Shown here: positions 31,292 through 42,019 of the stretch, piece by piece
Layout of the letters: every line of letters starts with the position of its first letter
How positions within the stretch are numbered: the stretch's first letter is position 1
DNA from: Tigriopus japonicus
Lineage: Eukaryota > Arthropoda > Copepoda > Harpacticoida > Harpacticidae
DNA length: 64,000 nt
Reading direction: 5' to 3'
NCBI GenBank assembly: GCA_010645155.1
Contig: CM021321.1
Coordinates: forward strand, 1,631,753-1,695,752
Position numbers and translations under genes: made by a program
The notes under the pieces: model-generated
What the model saw: only the letters and a program-made list of their open reading frames with translations
Told to the model about the DNA's origin: nothing
Databases searched by the model: none

Positions 31292-31750
31292 GGCTAGTCG
31301 TTCTTTATAGGTTCACACTGTTGAAGCGCCTAGTCCTTGGTTTTAGGAAGGTAGCCCAAAGTGATTGAAAAGGATTCCACGTCCTAGGTGACCGGTACTC
31401 AACGATGAGATTCCAAAACAAGCATTAGTTACAAATCGTAGGAAAAAAAGAGGGATTTCACAAACAGGCTTGACATGCACTCATATTAACGCACATGCTT
31501 TCGTTGGATCAAAACAAAAGTTGCAGGTTTAAGGATTAGATATTCTGAATTAACTTGTGGACGTCATTAACTCAGGCCAAGTTGGATTCTATCCAGTCAC
31601 CTTGTGTTGGATTTGATTTGGAACGCAAAGTCTCGTGTAACAACTATAAGCAACACATATTCTATTTGCATCCAAGCCTTCACAATAAAAAATAAAACAG
31701 ATTTCAACACTTTAAGCATCTAACATCTATTTCAAAGCCGCCTCAAAACA
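31292..31750. promoter_or_regulatory. Divergent promoter region CDKN3 / THYN1
   Basis: 459 bp separate the two start codons on opposite strands, so both promoters must lie here or overlap. No specific element is claimed. Confidence 0.4.
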
Positions 31751-32332
31751 ATGCCACCTACCAAGAGGAAAGCGAGTGGTGCCAAAGTTTCTAACCGCGA
31801 ACCTGCTAAAGAAGAATTCTTCTTTTGGTTGCTTAAGAGTGAGCCTGAGAGTCGCTTAGAAAATGGTATGGATTTGAAATTTGGAATTGAAGATCTCAAG
31901 AAGGAACCAAATCAAACGGCTTGTTGGGATGGGGTTAGAAACTATCAAGCAAGAAACTTCATGAGGGCCATGAGAGTGGGACAAAAGGGCTTTTTCTACC
32001 ATAGCAACTGCAAGGTTCCCGGGATAGCAGGATTGGTGGAGATTGTGAAGGAATCCTACGTGGACCATACCCAGTTTGATCAAAAAGATCCTCATTATGA
32101 TCCCAAGAGTTCCAAGGACAATCCCAAATGGGATATGGTGGATGTCCAGTTCTTGCGCAACCTCAAGAGATTCATCCCGCTGAACGAGTTGAAGCGGTTG
32201 CACTTGGAACACAAGTCGACTGGAGGACCCCTTGCCAAGCTGGCTCTTTTCACCAGCGCCAGGTTGAGTGTTCAACCTATTCGCGAAGAAGAATTCAACT
32301 TCATTTTATCTCTTGAAGATACTAACCTTTAG
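31751..32332 (+). CDS. THYN1: Thymocyte nuclear protein 1 (EVE domain)
   Basis: Intronless, 193 residues. EVE domains are PUA-like folds that read modified bases in DNA or RNA. The domain runs from about residue 24 to the end, with FFFWLLKSEPES, CWDGVRNYQARNFMRAM and GQKGFFYHSNCKVPGIAGL, the core of the THYN1 family. The first 20 residues are basic (PPTKRKASG), a likely nuclear signal. A polyadenylation signal AATAAA lies at 32374-32379, about 40 bases after the stop. Confidence 0.93.
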   Translation: MPPTKRKASGAKVSNREPAKEEFFFWLLKSEPESRLENGMDLKFGIEDLKKEPNQTACWDGVRNYQARNFMRAMRVGQKGFFYHSNCKVPGIAGLVEIVKESYVDHTQFDQKDPHYDPKSSKDNPKWDMVDVQFLRNLKRFIPLNELKRLHLEHKSTGGPLAKLALFTSARLSVQPIREEEFNFILSLEDTNL

Positions 32333-33025
32333 TTCCAACCTATTCCTTACAAATGACGTAGTCATCTCACGATAATAAAGACTGTACCCAGCCTCATATC
32401 CTATTTATTAGCGTGCCATTAGAGGCAGACCATACTCTGGGAGGAATCCTGCCTGCCCTTCTTGTGTAGGGTAACCAAACTTACCACAATTTTCTGGCTT
32501 CGTTTTTTTGCTCTACGAACCTTCCGCACCTTTTTCTCGAAGTAGAGTGTAAATTGTTCGAATTCAGACTCACAATGGCCTTTCCCACAACATACCCAGC
32601 CTTTCATATTTAGCAAACGGTATCCCCTAGGACGCAGCCGCTCACTAGAGGTTGCGTTAATTCGGTCGCAGCACAATGCCGTCGTTCCTACCTTCTCCCC
32701 TCATTCCCTGTCGCCAACGATATTTGGACTAGGGATAGCAGCTGTGCCCTTCTGTGCAAACTGCAAACCCCAATGAGGCAAAGCCATTTGGTCAGGATAC
32801 CTCTCTCCACAAAGAAGCACATGGCGTGAATGTCCCTGGACATTGTACCTTAGTGATACCATCTCTCGACAAGCCAATTTTTCCAGCCCTGATATCCCCT
32901 ACTGCGGCAATTCTTGGTAGGAAGGTTTTGCCTTTTTGTGGACACCATTCCATCATGTTGCAGAAGCTCCTTCGTCATCAATTTTTTGAAATATCAGTGT
33001 AGAAATTAATTCCAATCTTGAGAAA
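32333..33025. other. Intergenic between THYN1 and the BTB zinc-finger gene
   Basis: Holds the THYN1 3' end and presumably the promoter of the next gene. Short open frames on both strands have no recognisable domains. Confidence 0.4.
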
Positions 33026-36000
33026 ATGGAGTTCCGTTTGTCAAATCATGATGCGCATTCGGCCAACTTGGCTACCATGCTTGCATCTTTTCAAAGCACC
33101 TTCACGTACACAGATCTTAGGATATCGGCTTCTGACGGTGTAACCTATGAAGTGCACCAAGCCGTCCTTGCTTCTGTTTCGCCATTCTTAGCTAAGCTAT
33201 TTAAAGAGCGAGGGTGTTGTATGTGCCAAGATCAATCTTGTGAGAAGAAGAACCTCAGCTTAATTCTCGACAAGGTTCAAGGAACAACTTTGGGCAAGTT
33301 CTTGAATTTTGTCTACAAGGGAGAAATGCTTCTTCAGGGAAAGGTAGAGTTTGTCAAGTTTTATTCCTTGCTAAAACTCATTGGCGCCGTTCTTCCGAAC
33401 GAAGTCAAGAGCCAAATGAAAGATTACTACAGATATCTGGCGGACCCTAATTCATTTGCCGGCAACAACTTTGAAGATCATCATCCTACGCACTCAAAAG
33501 CACCACCCACAATTGCCAAGCAAGAGACTATTAGACAGTCATTTGTCTGCCCATCTGAGTTGGTTGAAATTTCTGTTGATAATGCTACAGTTATTGAGGC
33601 CAACATCATCGAGGTTGATACCCTCTCCTGTCGATTCTGCCATGTCCTTTGTGATACGGAATTGAGCCTGAAAACCCATTACGCCAAGGAACATTTTTAT
33701 AATCATCTTTGCGACGAGTTCGGGCATTTGCGAAGTTGTTCCCCGTGCGGAGTAACTTATTTGCATCCCTCCGAAATAGCTCTTCACTTTGGCGTGGCAC
33801 ACAATCGGATAGAAGACCTTTTGTACTACTGTCGTGAAACGGACAAGGACCTTTCATGCGCAGAGTGCGAGAAAGGTTTTGTCGCTCCCAAATCTCTCAT
33901 TATGCATATGGCTTCAACTCATCAAAAGAGTGCGATTGAAACCATGTTCCATGTTCAGGCTGATTGTCCGGTATGTGGAACCGGCCTGGACAACCCGAAA
34001 GAGTTCTATGGTCATTTAGTTTTAGAGCATGACGTCCTTTATCAAGTTGTTCCAATCTTGATCAGGCGAAGGCTGCAAAGACTTGCAGAGCTTGAGAGCT
34101 ATCGCATCCGGCCTGCTTCCCATGACGATGATGGTCTGGATTATCCGATTGAAGAAGATACCGAAACCAACTTGACGTGCCCAGTTTGTTATCAAGTATT
34201 TGACAGGGAAGAAGATCTGAAGTTAGATGTGGCCAGCCATTACGAAGCAATCCTCAATCGAGTGCTATCGAGACAACCGGGTATTTGTCCATCCTGTGAT
34301 GTGACCGGGTCAAAATCTGACGTATTCACTCATTGGATCCTGGACCATCCTGATACACTTGCCAAATATATCCCCGAACTCATGAAATCAAAAATTAGTC
34401 CATCTATAATCTCCCGTGAAGATGAAACCAACCACGATGAAAGCCAATCCTCTGTTTCGGGTCCACCAAAGTCCAGGTTGAACGAAGATAAAGTCTACAA
34501 ATGTGGGGTTTGCCTGAGAAATCTTTTGAAGAAGAGTGTTCCAAACCATTATTGCAATGTCCATCTGAAGGCCGAGCTCATGAAATATTGTCGAATCGAA
34601 GACAATTTGTGCCTTATTTGTAACATGACATTTCGGCAACAACGTCGAACCTTTGTTCACGTGGGACAAGCCCATGGGTTTATGGCCAGCTTGTTGGCCA
34701 AATATCCACTCATCGAAGAAAATGCAGAAACCTTTACTCCTCCACCTGAAAATGAAAATGAAGATAGCGTTCCTTTCCAAGAGATCGATGAAAACCAAGC
34801 CGCTCAGCTTGAACCTTTGCAAAAAGAAGTTCCTGAATCCGAAGAATATCCCTGCTTTTTATGTGAGGATACATATTTTGCTCAGTGGTATGAGTGGAAA
34901 GAACATCTTTACGAGAATCACTACGCCAATGAGATCATGGAAAAGTACCGTGTTCACAAAACTGCATGTCCAATATGTCAGTTCAAAGCCAGCGATACCA
35001 GAGCTCTTGGCCTTCATATCGCTGTTGGTCATGACAAGATTTTCGATGTCATGCCTCCTAAGCATCTCCGGAGGATCAGGAACAAGGGCTTGAGGTGTGC
35101 CCCTGATGAAATCGAGTTCCATTGTCCAATGTGCACCAAGGAGAAACGCATTGTTGGTGCCCCTATTTTCAGAAGACACTTGTTTAAGCATTGTAGTGCA
35201 CGCTTTAAGAGCCATTTTAATGCTTGCGGCAGAAAGTGTCCATATTGTAACTACGTTTCAAGTGAGCCGCTAATTAATTTGAGACACATTGCTATCATTC
35301 ATGGAAAATTGGAAAAATATTTGCCTCAAGAAGTTGTTCAGAATGCCAAAGAGCAAGGTCTGTCCTTCAAACCTGTTCTGAGAAATGGTCGTCATAGGAA
35401 TCCAAACTCTGAAGTTTGGTCCGCACCGAGAAAGTTTGGGAAGAAAACCAAACGTTCGTACAAGTTTCCAAATCATCCAAAGAAAAGGCCGGTGTTCAAG
35501 CCAAAGGATCTCGCCAATACCAAATGTTGCCCGATTTGCAATCGGAGATTCCAATGCACAGGCAAAGGAAATCAAGAAGCCAAACGACATCTTTTGAATC
35601 ATTACAAGGTTCAATTTATGGATCTCTATAGCAGATTTGAAAATGATTGTCCCATTTGTTCTTACTCTACTCCAATATTCAACGATTGCATGAGGCATAT
35701 TGCTGGTACGCATTATCGTGTCTTGAACGTTTTGCCGGCTGACATTCTTGTAAAAGGCATTCGCACCGGATTTATTCCGAAATCTGCTGTCTTAGAATGT
35801 AGAAATGGTGTTGAGAATGGCCAACTCCCTGAAAATTTTCAATGTGAACTTAATTCAATTGATCTTGATTCGATCTCAGTTGTCAAAACAGTTAAGGAGA
35901 CACAGAAGAAACCGACTGAAAACCAAGATACATCCATCGGAATTCCGGAGAATGAGATGGAATCTGAAAGTTCATTATACAACGACGGGATTCGTAGCCC

Positions 36001-37945
36001 GCACTTGAATCACTCTAGAGTGACAAGTAATACCGAAGAAGAGACTTTCCACGGGTTCAATGGCATTTCAAACCCAGAGCCCACACATCTTGAAGATGCC
36101 AACAATCAAACAGTTCAAGACAATCAGGTTGAGAAGCACGACGAGAGTATATTGAAGAGTGTCACATCCGATCATGTTTCCATTCCTTGCTGTATTTGCA
36201 AGAAAGTGTTGTTGAAGAAAAAAATCCTCTCCCATTTGGCCACGCATTTCAAGGACGAACTCATTAAGATCTTCTTCAACAATCATGACAACATTTCAAG
36301 TTGTCCAATTTGTCGCGAATCGTACCTGTCGCAAGAAGCCTTCATCTTCCACATGAGTGGGAAACATGGCAAAGTCTTGGAGTGTCTTTCTGAAACTGAC
36401 CGATCGGAAATGGAGAGGTTGGGTTTCGTTCCGGATCAACCGAGAGTGAGAAATCGAGCTCGACAACCGATGTTAGGACGAAACAATAGCCCATCCGTCC
36501 ATGGGGATTCCGAAGTTGATTCCAACATATCACCCGCCAAGGAAGCTGAAATCACCATGCCTAATAAAACCATTAAAATATCATTGAAACAAGAGAAAAT
36601 CGATGATCCGGAGGAAATCGAGGACCAACCTGATGAGCTTGTGGATGAAGTCCTCCCAGAAAAAAACCCCACAAGAATTCGGAAATTTAGTGTATCTAGC
36701 CAAAAAGATCTGCAAGAAGGTCCCAGTGGTGTTGAAGTCTCAAAGTCTTTGAAATCCAATCTCTCGGAAGCTGAGACATCTAAAGAGCATAGGATCCAAG
36801 AAAACGGTCTGAAATTGACACTGAAGCTTCGAGAAAAGCCCCGGATACCAGAAACAAGGATAAAAGAGGCCAGTGAGCGTTCGAACGATGAATCCTTGGA
36901 AGAACAGGCACCCCCGGCTAAAAAGAGAAAAACTCATCATAATGTTGAAGAGTTCTATGCCTCTGTGGAGAAGGTCATCATCCCAATGGGTGAAAGATAC
37001 GCATGTGGACTATGTTCCAGTGTTCTTGGAGGAAGTATCAACGATATTAGACGTCACGTACTTGGCCATTTTTCAAACGGCCTTATTGGAGAGGTATCGC
37101 ATTACGATCTAAAATGTCTGGAATGCAAAAAGTCGTACAGCAAGCCCAAATTTATTTTCCATATGTTTTTGAGCCACAGAATGTATGAAGACTCGCCCTC
37201 CATCCCTGAAAACGTTAGGCAGTCCATTGCACAGACTTTTCTTCACATTAAACCGCAACTGAAGAAAATACTTCCCAGAAATATGTCCCCGAGAACAAAA
37301 GAAGTGTCTTCTACAACCAAGACCCCAAAGTTTACTTGGAAAATGAACTTATTTTTGAAGCACAAACAAGACTTACAGTCAATGTTTCCCAATGCAAGAG
37401 CCAAGTGTCCCTTGTGCCAAATCCAACTCGCTTCAAATGAACTCTGTCTTCATCACCTGGCTTTCCAACATTATAGAATTCTGCATTTCGTCCAGTCCTT
37501 AGAGATTCATCGAGATATATTGATCAATACCAATCCGATTGTACCTCCAATAAGTAAAGCCTATTTCCGTTGTTCGGATTGCTCGTTTGCAAGTGGCGAT
37601 CCCAAGGAACTTCAAGAACACATGACTTGTCATTACTACGGCACAGCCAAGGAGATTGTTGTCAAAGGCTTGGTTGATTCGGGTTCAATTCAAAATGACC
37701 AGAATGAAACCTTTAGCATGGTTTTAAAAGAAATTCAAAACTCAACAAAAACACGGATTCCAAAATCCAGTGATTGGGAAAAACGCTTCGAGGAATTGAG
37801 GGGCGTTAGACGATCTCAAGAGACCAAGAGCATTACCTCTGGACCTTTCGTAGATTTAAGGCAAGTCTCACCCGTGACGAGGCTAGAAGAGGCCAAATTA
37901 ACGTGGTCGGACCAAGCAACTTTTGGAGGCGTATTGTTTTATTGA
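33026..37945 (+). CDS. Large BTB protein with about 20 paired atypical C2H2 zinc fingers
   Basis: One uninterrupted exon of 1639 residues. Residues about 10-130 are a BTB/POZ dimerisation domain (YTDLRISASDGVTYEVHQAV, LGKFLNFVYKGE). About 20 C2H2-like fingers follow, from roughly residue 200 to 1560. They lack the TGEKP linkers of DNA-binding arrays. They occur largely as pairs: the first finger is followed by a short hydrophobic stretch leading straight into CPxC of the second, and the second by a helical H-x3-LxxLP-type segment (HGKLEKYLPQEV, HYRVLNVLPADI). Acidic or basic spacers lie at about 965-1045 and 1150-1310, with KKRK-like basic motifs. It resembles arthropod BTB-ZF regulators, but I cannot name an ortholog. 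AATAAA lies at 37971-37976. The absence of introns in so large a gene is notable. Confidence 0.85.
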   Translation: MEFRLSNHDAHSANLATMLASFQSTFTYTDLRISASDGVTYEVHQAVLASVSPFLAKLFKERGCCMCQDQSCEKKNLSLILDKVQGTTLGKFLNFVYKGEMLLQGKVEFVKFYSLLKLIGAVLPNEVKSQMKDYYRYLADPNSFAGNNFEDHHPTHSKAPPTIAKQETIRQSFVCPSELVEISVDNATVIEANIIEVDTLSCRFCHVLCDTELSLKTHYAKEHFYNHLCDEFGHLRSCSPCGVTYLHPSEIALHFGVAHNRIEDLLYYCRETDKDLSCAECEKGFVAPKSLIMHMASTHQKSAIETMFHVQADCPVCGTGLDNPKEFYGHLVLEHDVLYQVVPILIRRRLQRLAELESYRIRPASHDDDGLDYPIEEDTETNLTCPVCYQVFDREEDLKLDVASHYEAILNRVLSRQPGICPSCDVTGSKSDVFTHWILDHPDTLAKYIPELMKSKISPSIISREDETNHDESQSSVSGPPKSRLNEDKVYKCGVCLRNLLKKSVPNHYCNVHLKAELMKYCRIEDNLCLICNMTFRQQRRTFVHVGQAHGFMASLLAKYPLIEENAETFTPPPENENEDSVPFQEIDENQAAQLEPLQKEVPESEEYPCFLCEDTYFAQWYEWKEHLYENHYANEIMEKYRVHKTACPICQFKASDTRALGLHIAVGHDKIFDVMPPKHLRRIRNKGLRCAPDEIEFHCPMCTKEKRIVGAPIFRRHLFKHCSARFKSHFNACGRKCPYCNYVSSEPLINLRHIAIIHGKLEKYLPQEVVQNAKEQGLSFKPVLRNGRHRNPNSEVWSAPRKFGKKTKRSYKFPNHPKKRPVFKPKDLANTKCCPICNRRFQCTGKGNQEAKRHLLNHYKVQFMDLYSRFENDCPICSYSTPIFNDCMRHIAGTHYRVLNVLPADILVKGIRTGFIPKSAVLECRNGVENGQLPENFQCELNSIDLDSISVVKTVKETQKKPTENQDTSIGIPENEMESESSLYNDGIRSPHLNHSRVTSNTEEETFHGFNGISNPEPTHLEDANNQTVQDNQVEKHDESILKSVTSDHVSIPCCICKKVLLKKKILSHLATHFKDELIKIFFNNHDNISSCPICRESYLSQEAFIFHMSGKHGKVLECLSETDRSEMERLGFVPDQPRVRNRARQPMLGRNNSPSVHGDSEVDSNISPAKEAEITMPNKTIKISLKQEKIDDPEEIEDQPDELVDEVLPEKNPTRIRKFSVSSQKDLQEGPSGVEVSKSLKSNLSEAETSKEHRIQENGLKLTLKLREKPRIPETRIKEASERSNDESLEEQAPPAKKRKTHHNVEEFYASVEKVIIPMGERYACGLCSSVLGGSINDIRRHVLGHFSNGLIGEVSHYDLKCLECKKSYSKPKFIFHMFLSHRMYEDSPSIPENVRQSIAQTFLHIKPQLKKILPRNMSPRTKEVSSTTKTPKFTWKMNLFLKHKQDLQSMFPNARAKCPLCQIQLASNELCLHHLAFQHYRILHFVQSLEIHRDILINTNPIVPPISKAYFRCSDCSFASGDPKELQEHMTCHYYGTAKEIVVKGLVDSGSIQNDQNETFSMVLKEIQNSTKTRIPKSSDWEKRFEELRGVRRSQETKSITSGPFVDLRQVSPVTRLEEAKLTWSDQATFGGVLFY

Positions 37946-37970
37946 GTAATCAATGTGGACACGGTGTGTA

Positions 37971-37976
37971 AATAAA
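37971..37976 (+). terminator. Polyadenylation signal of the BTB zinc-finger gene
   Basis: Canonical AATAAA 26 bases after the stop codon. Confidence 0.6.
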
Positions 37977-38651
37977 CCAATATTCGAATTTCTTATGATT
38001 CATTCACGAAAATAAAATTATCATTCATACTACCTTCTTAGCTCTGGCTCCCTTAGAACTTTTCCAAGTTGGTATTTAATTAAATTGTTTCCGTTAATGA
38101 TCCTGATTAAATGGTTCCAAAGTCCAAAATTGCCCGAGACGTTAGAGAGCTAAAAGTTTGTGTAAGTGCGATTTTTGATTAGTTAACAATATTGGATTTT
38201 TTATTATATGTACAAGAACATACATTTTTGGGAAGGTTTTCCATTTTTTAAATTGTACTTTTGCCTTCAACAATCGAACATGAGAAATACTCTTTTACTT
38301 ATTTTTGTTCATGGTGGCATCTTCAATTTAGCCATGGATGTTTTTCACATGTCTTTTATCGAACTAAACGGGCAGTATTCGCCCAACAGGGTTACAATTG
38401 TTCAAAAGTATTCAGAATTGGACCATTCATTCACTTGAATACAAAGTTCCAGCACTTGATGCTTTTAATAAAAGAAGCCGTCTCTTCAATGCAACAAATC
38501 AAAAGTTGGAGTAATGCATTGCATTCTGGTGAAAGAAAATTGAAACTCGGATTGAATGAGCTGAAACTTTCAATCAAATCTTGACCTTATCAATTTTTCA
38601 TATAGGCCCAAAAATTATGAATCCAATCATTGTCGCTTTTGCGACAATGAG
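37977..38651. other. Intergenic, no gene seen
   Basis: Two overlapping short plus-strand frames (38208-38584) look random: different frames, no domain. Nothing else is supported. Confidence 0.35.
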
Positions 38652-38908
38652 CATAGGCGTAGGAGGCAGGGGGGCAGGGGGGGCAACTGCCCCCCCTGGC
38701 CTCCGGAGACTGCTAAAATTCGGGCAAATGAGTTGAGATATTCGGGCATTCGGGGAGGGGAAAAATGATATTAAATAACAAGATTAATAGTAAAAATACT
38801 GAAGAACCAGACAATAATTAATCGCAAATAAATTGTGATTATTATAGAGAGAAATTCGGGCAAATTTGGTGTTGCCCCCCCAAATAAACCACACCTCCTA
38901 CGCCTATG
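38652..38908. mobile_element. Miniature element with CATAGGCGTAGGAGG ends
   Basis: 257 bp. Both ends read CATAGGCGTAGGAGG on their own strand and are flanked by an exact direct repeat ACAATGAG (38644-38651, 38909-38916), or 9 bp if the preceding G is counted. Next to the left end is a GC palindrome (GGGGGGGCAACTGCCCCCCC). An 8-bp duplication is hAT-like, though the CATAG start does not fit the YARNG rule. Non-coding. Confidence 0.85.
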
Positions 38909-38916
38909 ACAATGAG

Positions 38917-39412
38917 GTCTTAAGAACCCACTCAGCCAAATGAATAAAGGTTTTTCTTAAGCACTGTAAGGAAATTGGAGATTTTTACAATGTCATTCTA
39001 GCTTAGGCTGCAATGGTTGTCGCCCTAATCTCAAAAAGTAACAAATGATGTCTTATGTTAAACCTAGAACCTTTAGCTCCAAGACTCCTTCACTTCCCTA
39101 CTCACTAAAAGTTTGTCAAATTTTACGTCCGGATCGTCACCACTCTTCGGATTGATTGACGTTTTATCCACCCAGGTACATTTCTGATTAAGTGACGTAC
39201 GTACAATTTTTTTAGAGTAGAGATCCCGCCTTTCGGTTCCATCAAAAAACCCAGGCTACTAGGCCGCCTATCGGCTGTCTTCATAATTCGGCCGAATCAG
39301 CTGAACACGAGATTGGCAACATTTGTTAAGAGAAGAGCAATCAAAGCGTTGTTGGCGGATTTCATTAAGGGACAAACTAAAGAGGGTTTCTTGTGGTTGA
39401 ATCGACGCATGT
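38917..39412. other. Upstream region of the ZAD zinc-finger gene
   Basis: No gene seen; presumed promoter of the following gene. Confidence 0.35.
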
Positions 39413-41818
39413 GTGGGACTCTTTTGCTCTTTGATCATGCCCCCGGACCGTAAGAGATCGGACAAGATGGACAAAGCATCGGAGGAAGACAATTTCAAGG
39501 TTTGCGGCCTTTGCTCGCAATTGGTGGACGAATCGGTACAACTCAACGCTAAACTTCGGTCGTTTCTCTTGCACTACTTGTCATTGACTTCCAACGCCTC
39601 ATTGCCCACCAAGATATGTACGGATTGCTATCAAGGAGCTTTCGATTCGCTCAATTTCCGCGATCGATGTATGAAGGCTATTCTTAAGCTGAAAAGTAAT
39701 CGCATTTCGGATGCCATGATTCTGGGCAAATCCATCGAAGATAAGAAGGCCATTGAGGCCATGGATTTGCCTATGCTACCTACGGTTCAACCGCTCTCAA
39801 GTGGATCAGATTTGACTCTTGAAGCCAGACAAAAAGCCGCCTCAATGACCAACGGCCGGGCCAATTCGGCCATTATTATATCGGAGTATGACAAAACGCT
39901 CGCGGATCAGGCTCTTCAATCGCCTCTCGGAACCATTTCCTATCGGAAGAGAAAGAAGTCGACCGTTCCAGCTGAACCTACGCCTCCCTTAAGTTTGAAG
40001 AAAAGCGTGACACCCAAACCAAGTAGTACAAGTGGAGCCAAATTCGTCACTGCGGAGCCATTATCACTGCCACCTGCTCAACCTGAAGGTGGAACAGTCT
40101 CAGCTTATGGTCGTGTCCGGAAACCTCTGGCTAAAGGTTATGTCTATACTGAAGACTTTGAAGATCCCGAGGAACCAGCACCAGCACCACCACCCGTTCC
40201 AACCCCGAAGCCAGTCACCCCAGGTGGGCCCAGACCGAGGGGTAGGCCTCCAAAGTCGGCAGTAGCAAATAAGCGGCCGATCTCTCCGGATGGGTATCAA
40301 CCCAATAATAAGCGACCCAAGACCACACCCAAGCCCAAGCCCGCTAGTGTTGCTCGAGCGGAAAAGAACAAGAAGGCCTCGCCCAAAGGAAGTTATTACT
40401 ATGTGGGAGAAAACGGCAAAGCGGATGACTCACTGATTGAGATAGACGAAGATGACGATGCGGATGAGGAGGAAATCTTTCCCAGCATTGGACCTTATCA
40501 GTGCGAAATTTGCCAAGACATCACCAACACCAAACAAGAGTTTGTGGACCACATCAAGCGGCTTCATCGCAATATTGTGGACGAGGAGGTGCTGAAATCG
40601 TTGGAAAATGATCTCAAAAAGTCGAAGAAAGCGCAAGAGAGAAAAGCTAAGGCTGCTGCTCAGCGAGCCAAAGCTCAGTCTGAAGGTCCTTCTCCGAATT
40701 CAGCCAAGTTGAAGATTCCCCCAGCGAAGAAAGCACGGATGCCTGATGTGCAACAAAAATGTGAATTTTGTAGTATGGTCCTACCTAATTCCAAAGCTAT
40801 GGGCCGCCACATGAAAACCCCGGCATGCATAAAAATGCAACGCAAATTGGCTCAAGCCAAACAAGCTGAAGGGGCAGCCGCCCACGCTAGTAAGTCCTCC
40901 TCCGCATTTGTTCCTGCTAGTGCTAAAGCTGTCCATTCAAACTCGACGGGAGACCCCTCTTCAAAACTGAAGACCAACAAATCGGTGCCTCCCCCTTTAG
41001 CCGTTGACCCAGGTCTACCCGCGAGACCTGGGGCTAATGCAAGCAATGCGGGAAATGCTCATCAAAAGACCCATTACAAACCCAAGGCAAAAGTGGCCAA
41101 ACAGTACGAAATGGAAAAGGGAATCACGAGCAAGGTTCCGACCACGTCAGCCGCTCAGCCGTTGCCTGTTGTGACCAAATCTTCAGGAATGGCAACGGGA
41201 AAGTCTACAACCACTGTGCCTCAAAAATACCCTCAAGCCACATCCCAAAAGAACGGAAAGCTGATAACCAAGCCCAATGGTGCAGCTTCAGAGGCCGTCA
41301 AGTTTGTGCCCATACCATCTGTACCAGCCGCCTCCACCACAACAACTACCATTGTTATCAATACATCTGATAATAGCAACGTGCATCCTGAGCCTTTTAC
41401 TTCGTCCGTCACTGAGGAGCCGGTTTCGTTCAACATGGGCACGAACAATGCCCATCTCATCTACCAAGACAGTAAAACGGGCTCTCCATCGTACTATAAA
41501 CAACCAACCGTTCAACAAACTATCTATCAGCCTATGACTGAGAAGCACGTTCTACCCAATTTGTCAACGGCTGTTTGGGAGGAACCGATCTTGTCCTCGT
41601 CCTCCATGTCGATGGGTAATTCCACGGTCACAACGACTCTGGACTTATCGGCTTTGGAAACGGTTAGCTCCTCGCATTCTCATCCAAATTCCGTTATTCT
41701 AAATTCAAATCATCATCATGTGGTTGTGAGTGATGTGAACCCGTATGGTGTGATCCAAGCTCCACCTTCCTCTAACCAACAACACACCCTTCAGAACTTT
41801 CCGCACATTTTCTTTTAA
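39413..41818 (+). CDS. ZAD-domain zinc-finger protein
   Basis: Single exon, 801 residues from the first Met. The second Met at 39437 (MPPDRKRSDKMDK) is also plausible. Residues about 30-100 form a ZAD domain: CGLC and CTDC supply the four zinc ligands, and the helical ends mediate dimerisation. ZAD proteins are mainly arthropod transcription or chromatin factors. A long Pro/Ala/Lys-rich disordered part follows, including an AT-hook-like core (RPRGRPPKS, about residue 273). Two C2H2 fingers come next: CEICQDITNTKQEFVDHIKR and, about 70 residues on, CEFCSMVLPNSKAMGRHMKT. The last 300 residues are Ser/Thr-rich and low in complexity. Only two fingers is few for the family. I cannot name an ortholog. 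Confidence 0.85.
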   Translation: MGLFCSLIMPPDRKRSDKMDKASEEDNFKVCGLCSQLVDESVQLNAKLRSFLLHYLSLTSNASLPTKICTDCYQGAFDSLNFRDRCMKAILKLKSNRISDAMILGKSIEDKKAIEAMDLPMLPTVQPLSSGSDLTLEARQKAASMTNGRANSAIIISEYDKTLADQALQSPLGTISYRKRKKSTVPAEPTPPLSLKKSVTPKPSSTSGAKFVTAEPLSLPPAQPEGGTVSAYGRVRKPLAKGYVYTEDFEDPEEPAPAPPPVPTPKPVTPGGPRPRGRPPKSAVANKRPISPDGYQPNNKRPKTTPKPKPASVARAEKNKKASPKGSYYYVGENGKADDSLIEIDEDDDADEEEIFPSIGPYQCEICQDITNTKQEFVDHIKRLHRNIVDEEVLKSLENDLKKSKKAQERKAKAAAQRAKAQSEGPSPNSAKLKIPPAKKARMPDVQQKCEFCSMVLPNSKAMGRHMKTPACIKMQRKLAQAKQAEGAAAHASKSSSAFVPASAKAVHSNSTGDPSSKLKTNKSVPPPLAVDPGLPARPGANASNAGNAHQKTHYKPKAKVAKQYEMEKGITSKVPTTSAAQPLPVVTKSSGMATGKSTTTVPQKYPQATSQKNGKLITKPNGAASEAVKFVPIPSVPAASTTTTTIVINTSDNSNVHPEPFTSSVTEEPVSFNMGTNNAHLIYQDSKTGSPSYYKQPTVQQTIYQPMTEKHVLPNLSTAVWEEPILSSSSMSMGNSTVTTTLDLSALETVSSSHSHPNSVILNSNHHHVVVSDVNPYGVIQAPPSSNQQHTLQNFPHIFF

Positions 41819-42019
41819 GAGCGCCTATATCTTGATTGATGTTTGTCCATGCTTTTTCTTGCAGTATGATATTCGATTCGTAAAGGAAGTGACCCATTAC
41901 ATGATTGAGTGAAATGCCGGCTTCTTTTCCAAGGAGCCAATGTTGTGGCTAAAAGTGTATTTCAAAAACAGCGCAAGTGTAAATTAATATAGCTGTCCAT
42001 TCCACGAATCCACCTTGTT

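Noticed and set aside
38208..38584. Two overlapping plus-strand frames after the BTB gene
   Set aside because: Different frames over the same bases, random composition, no domain.
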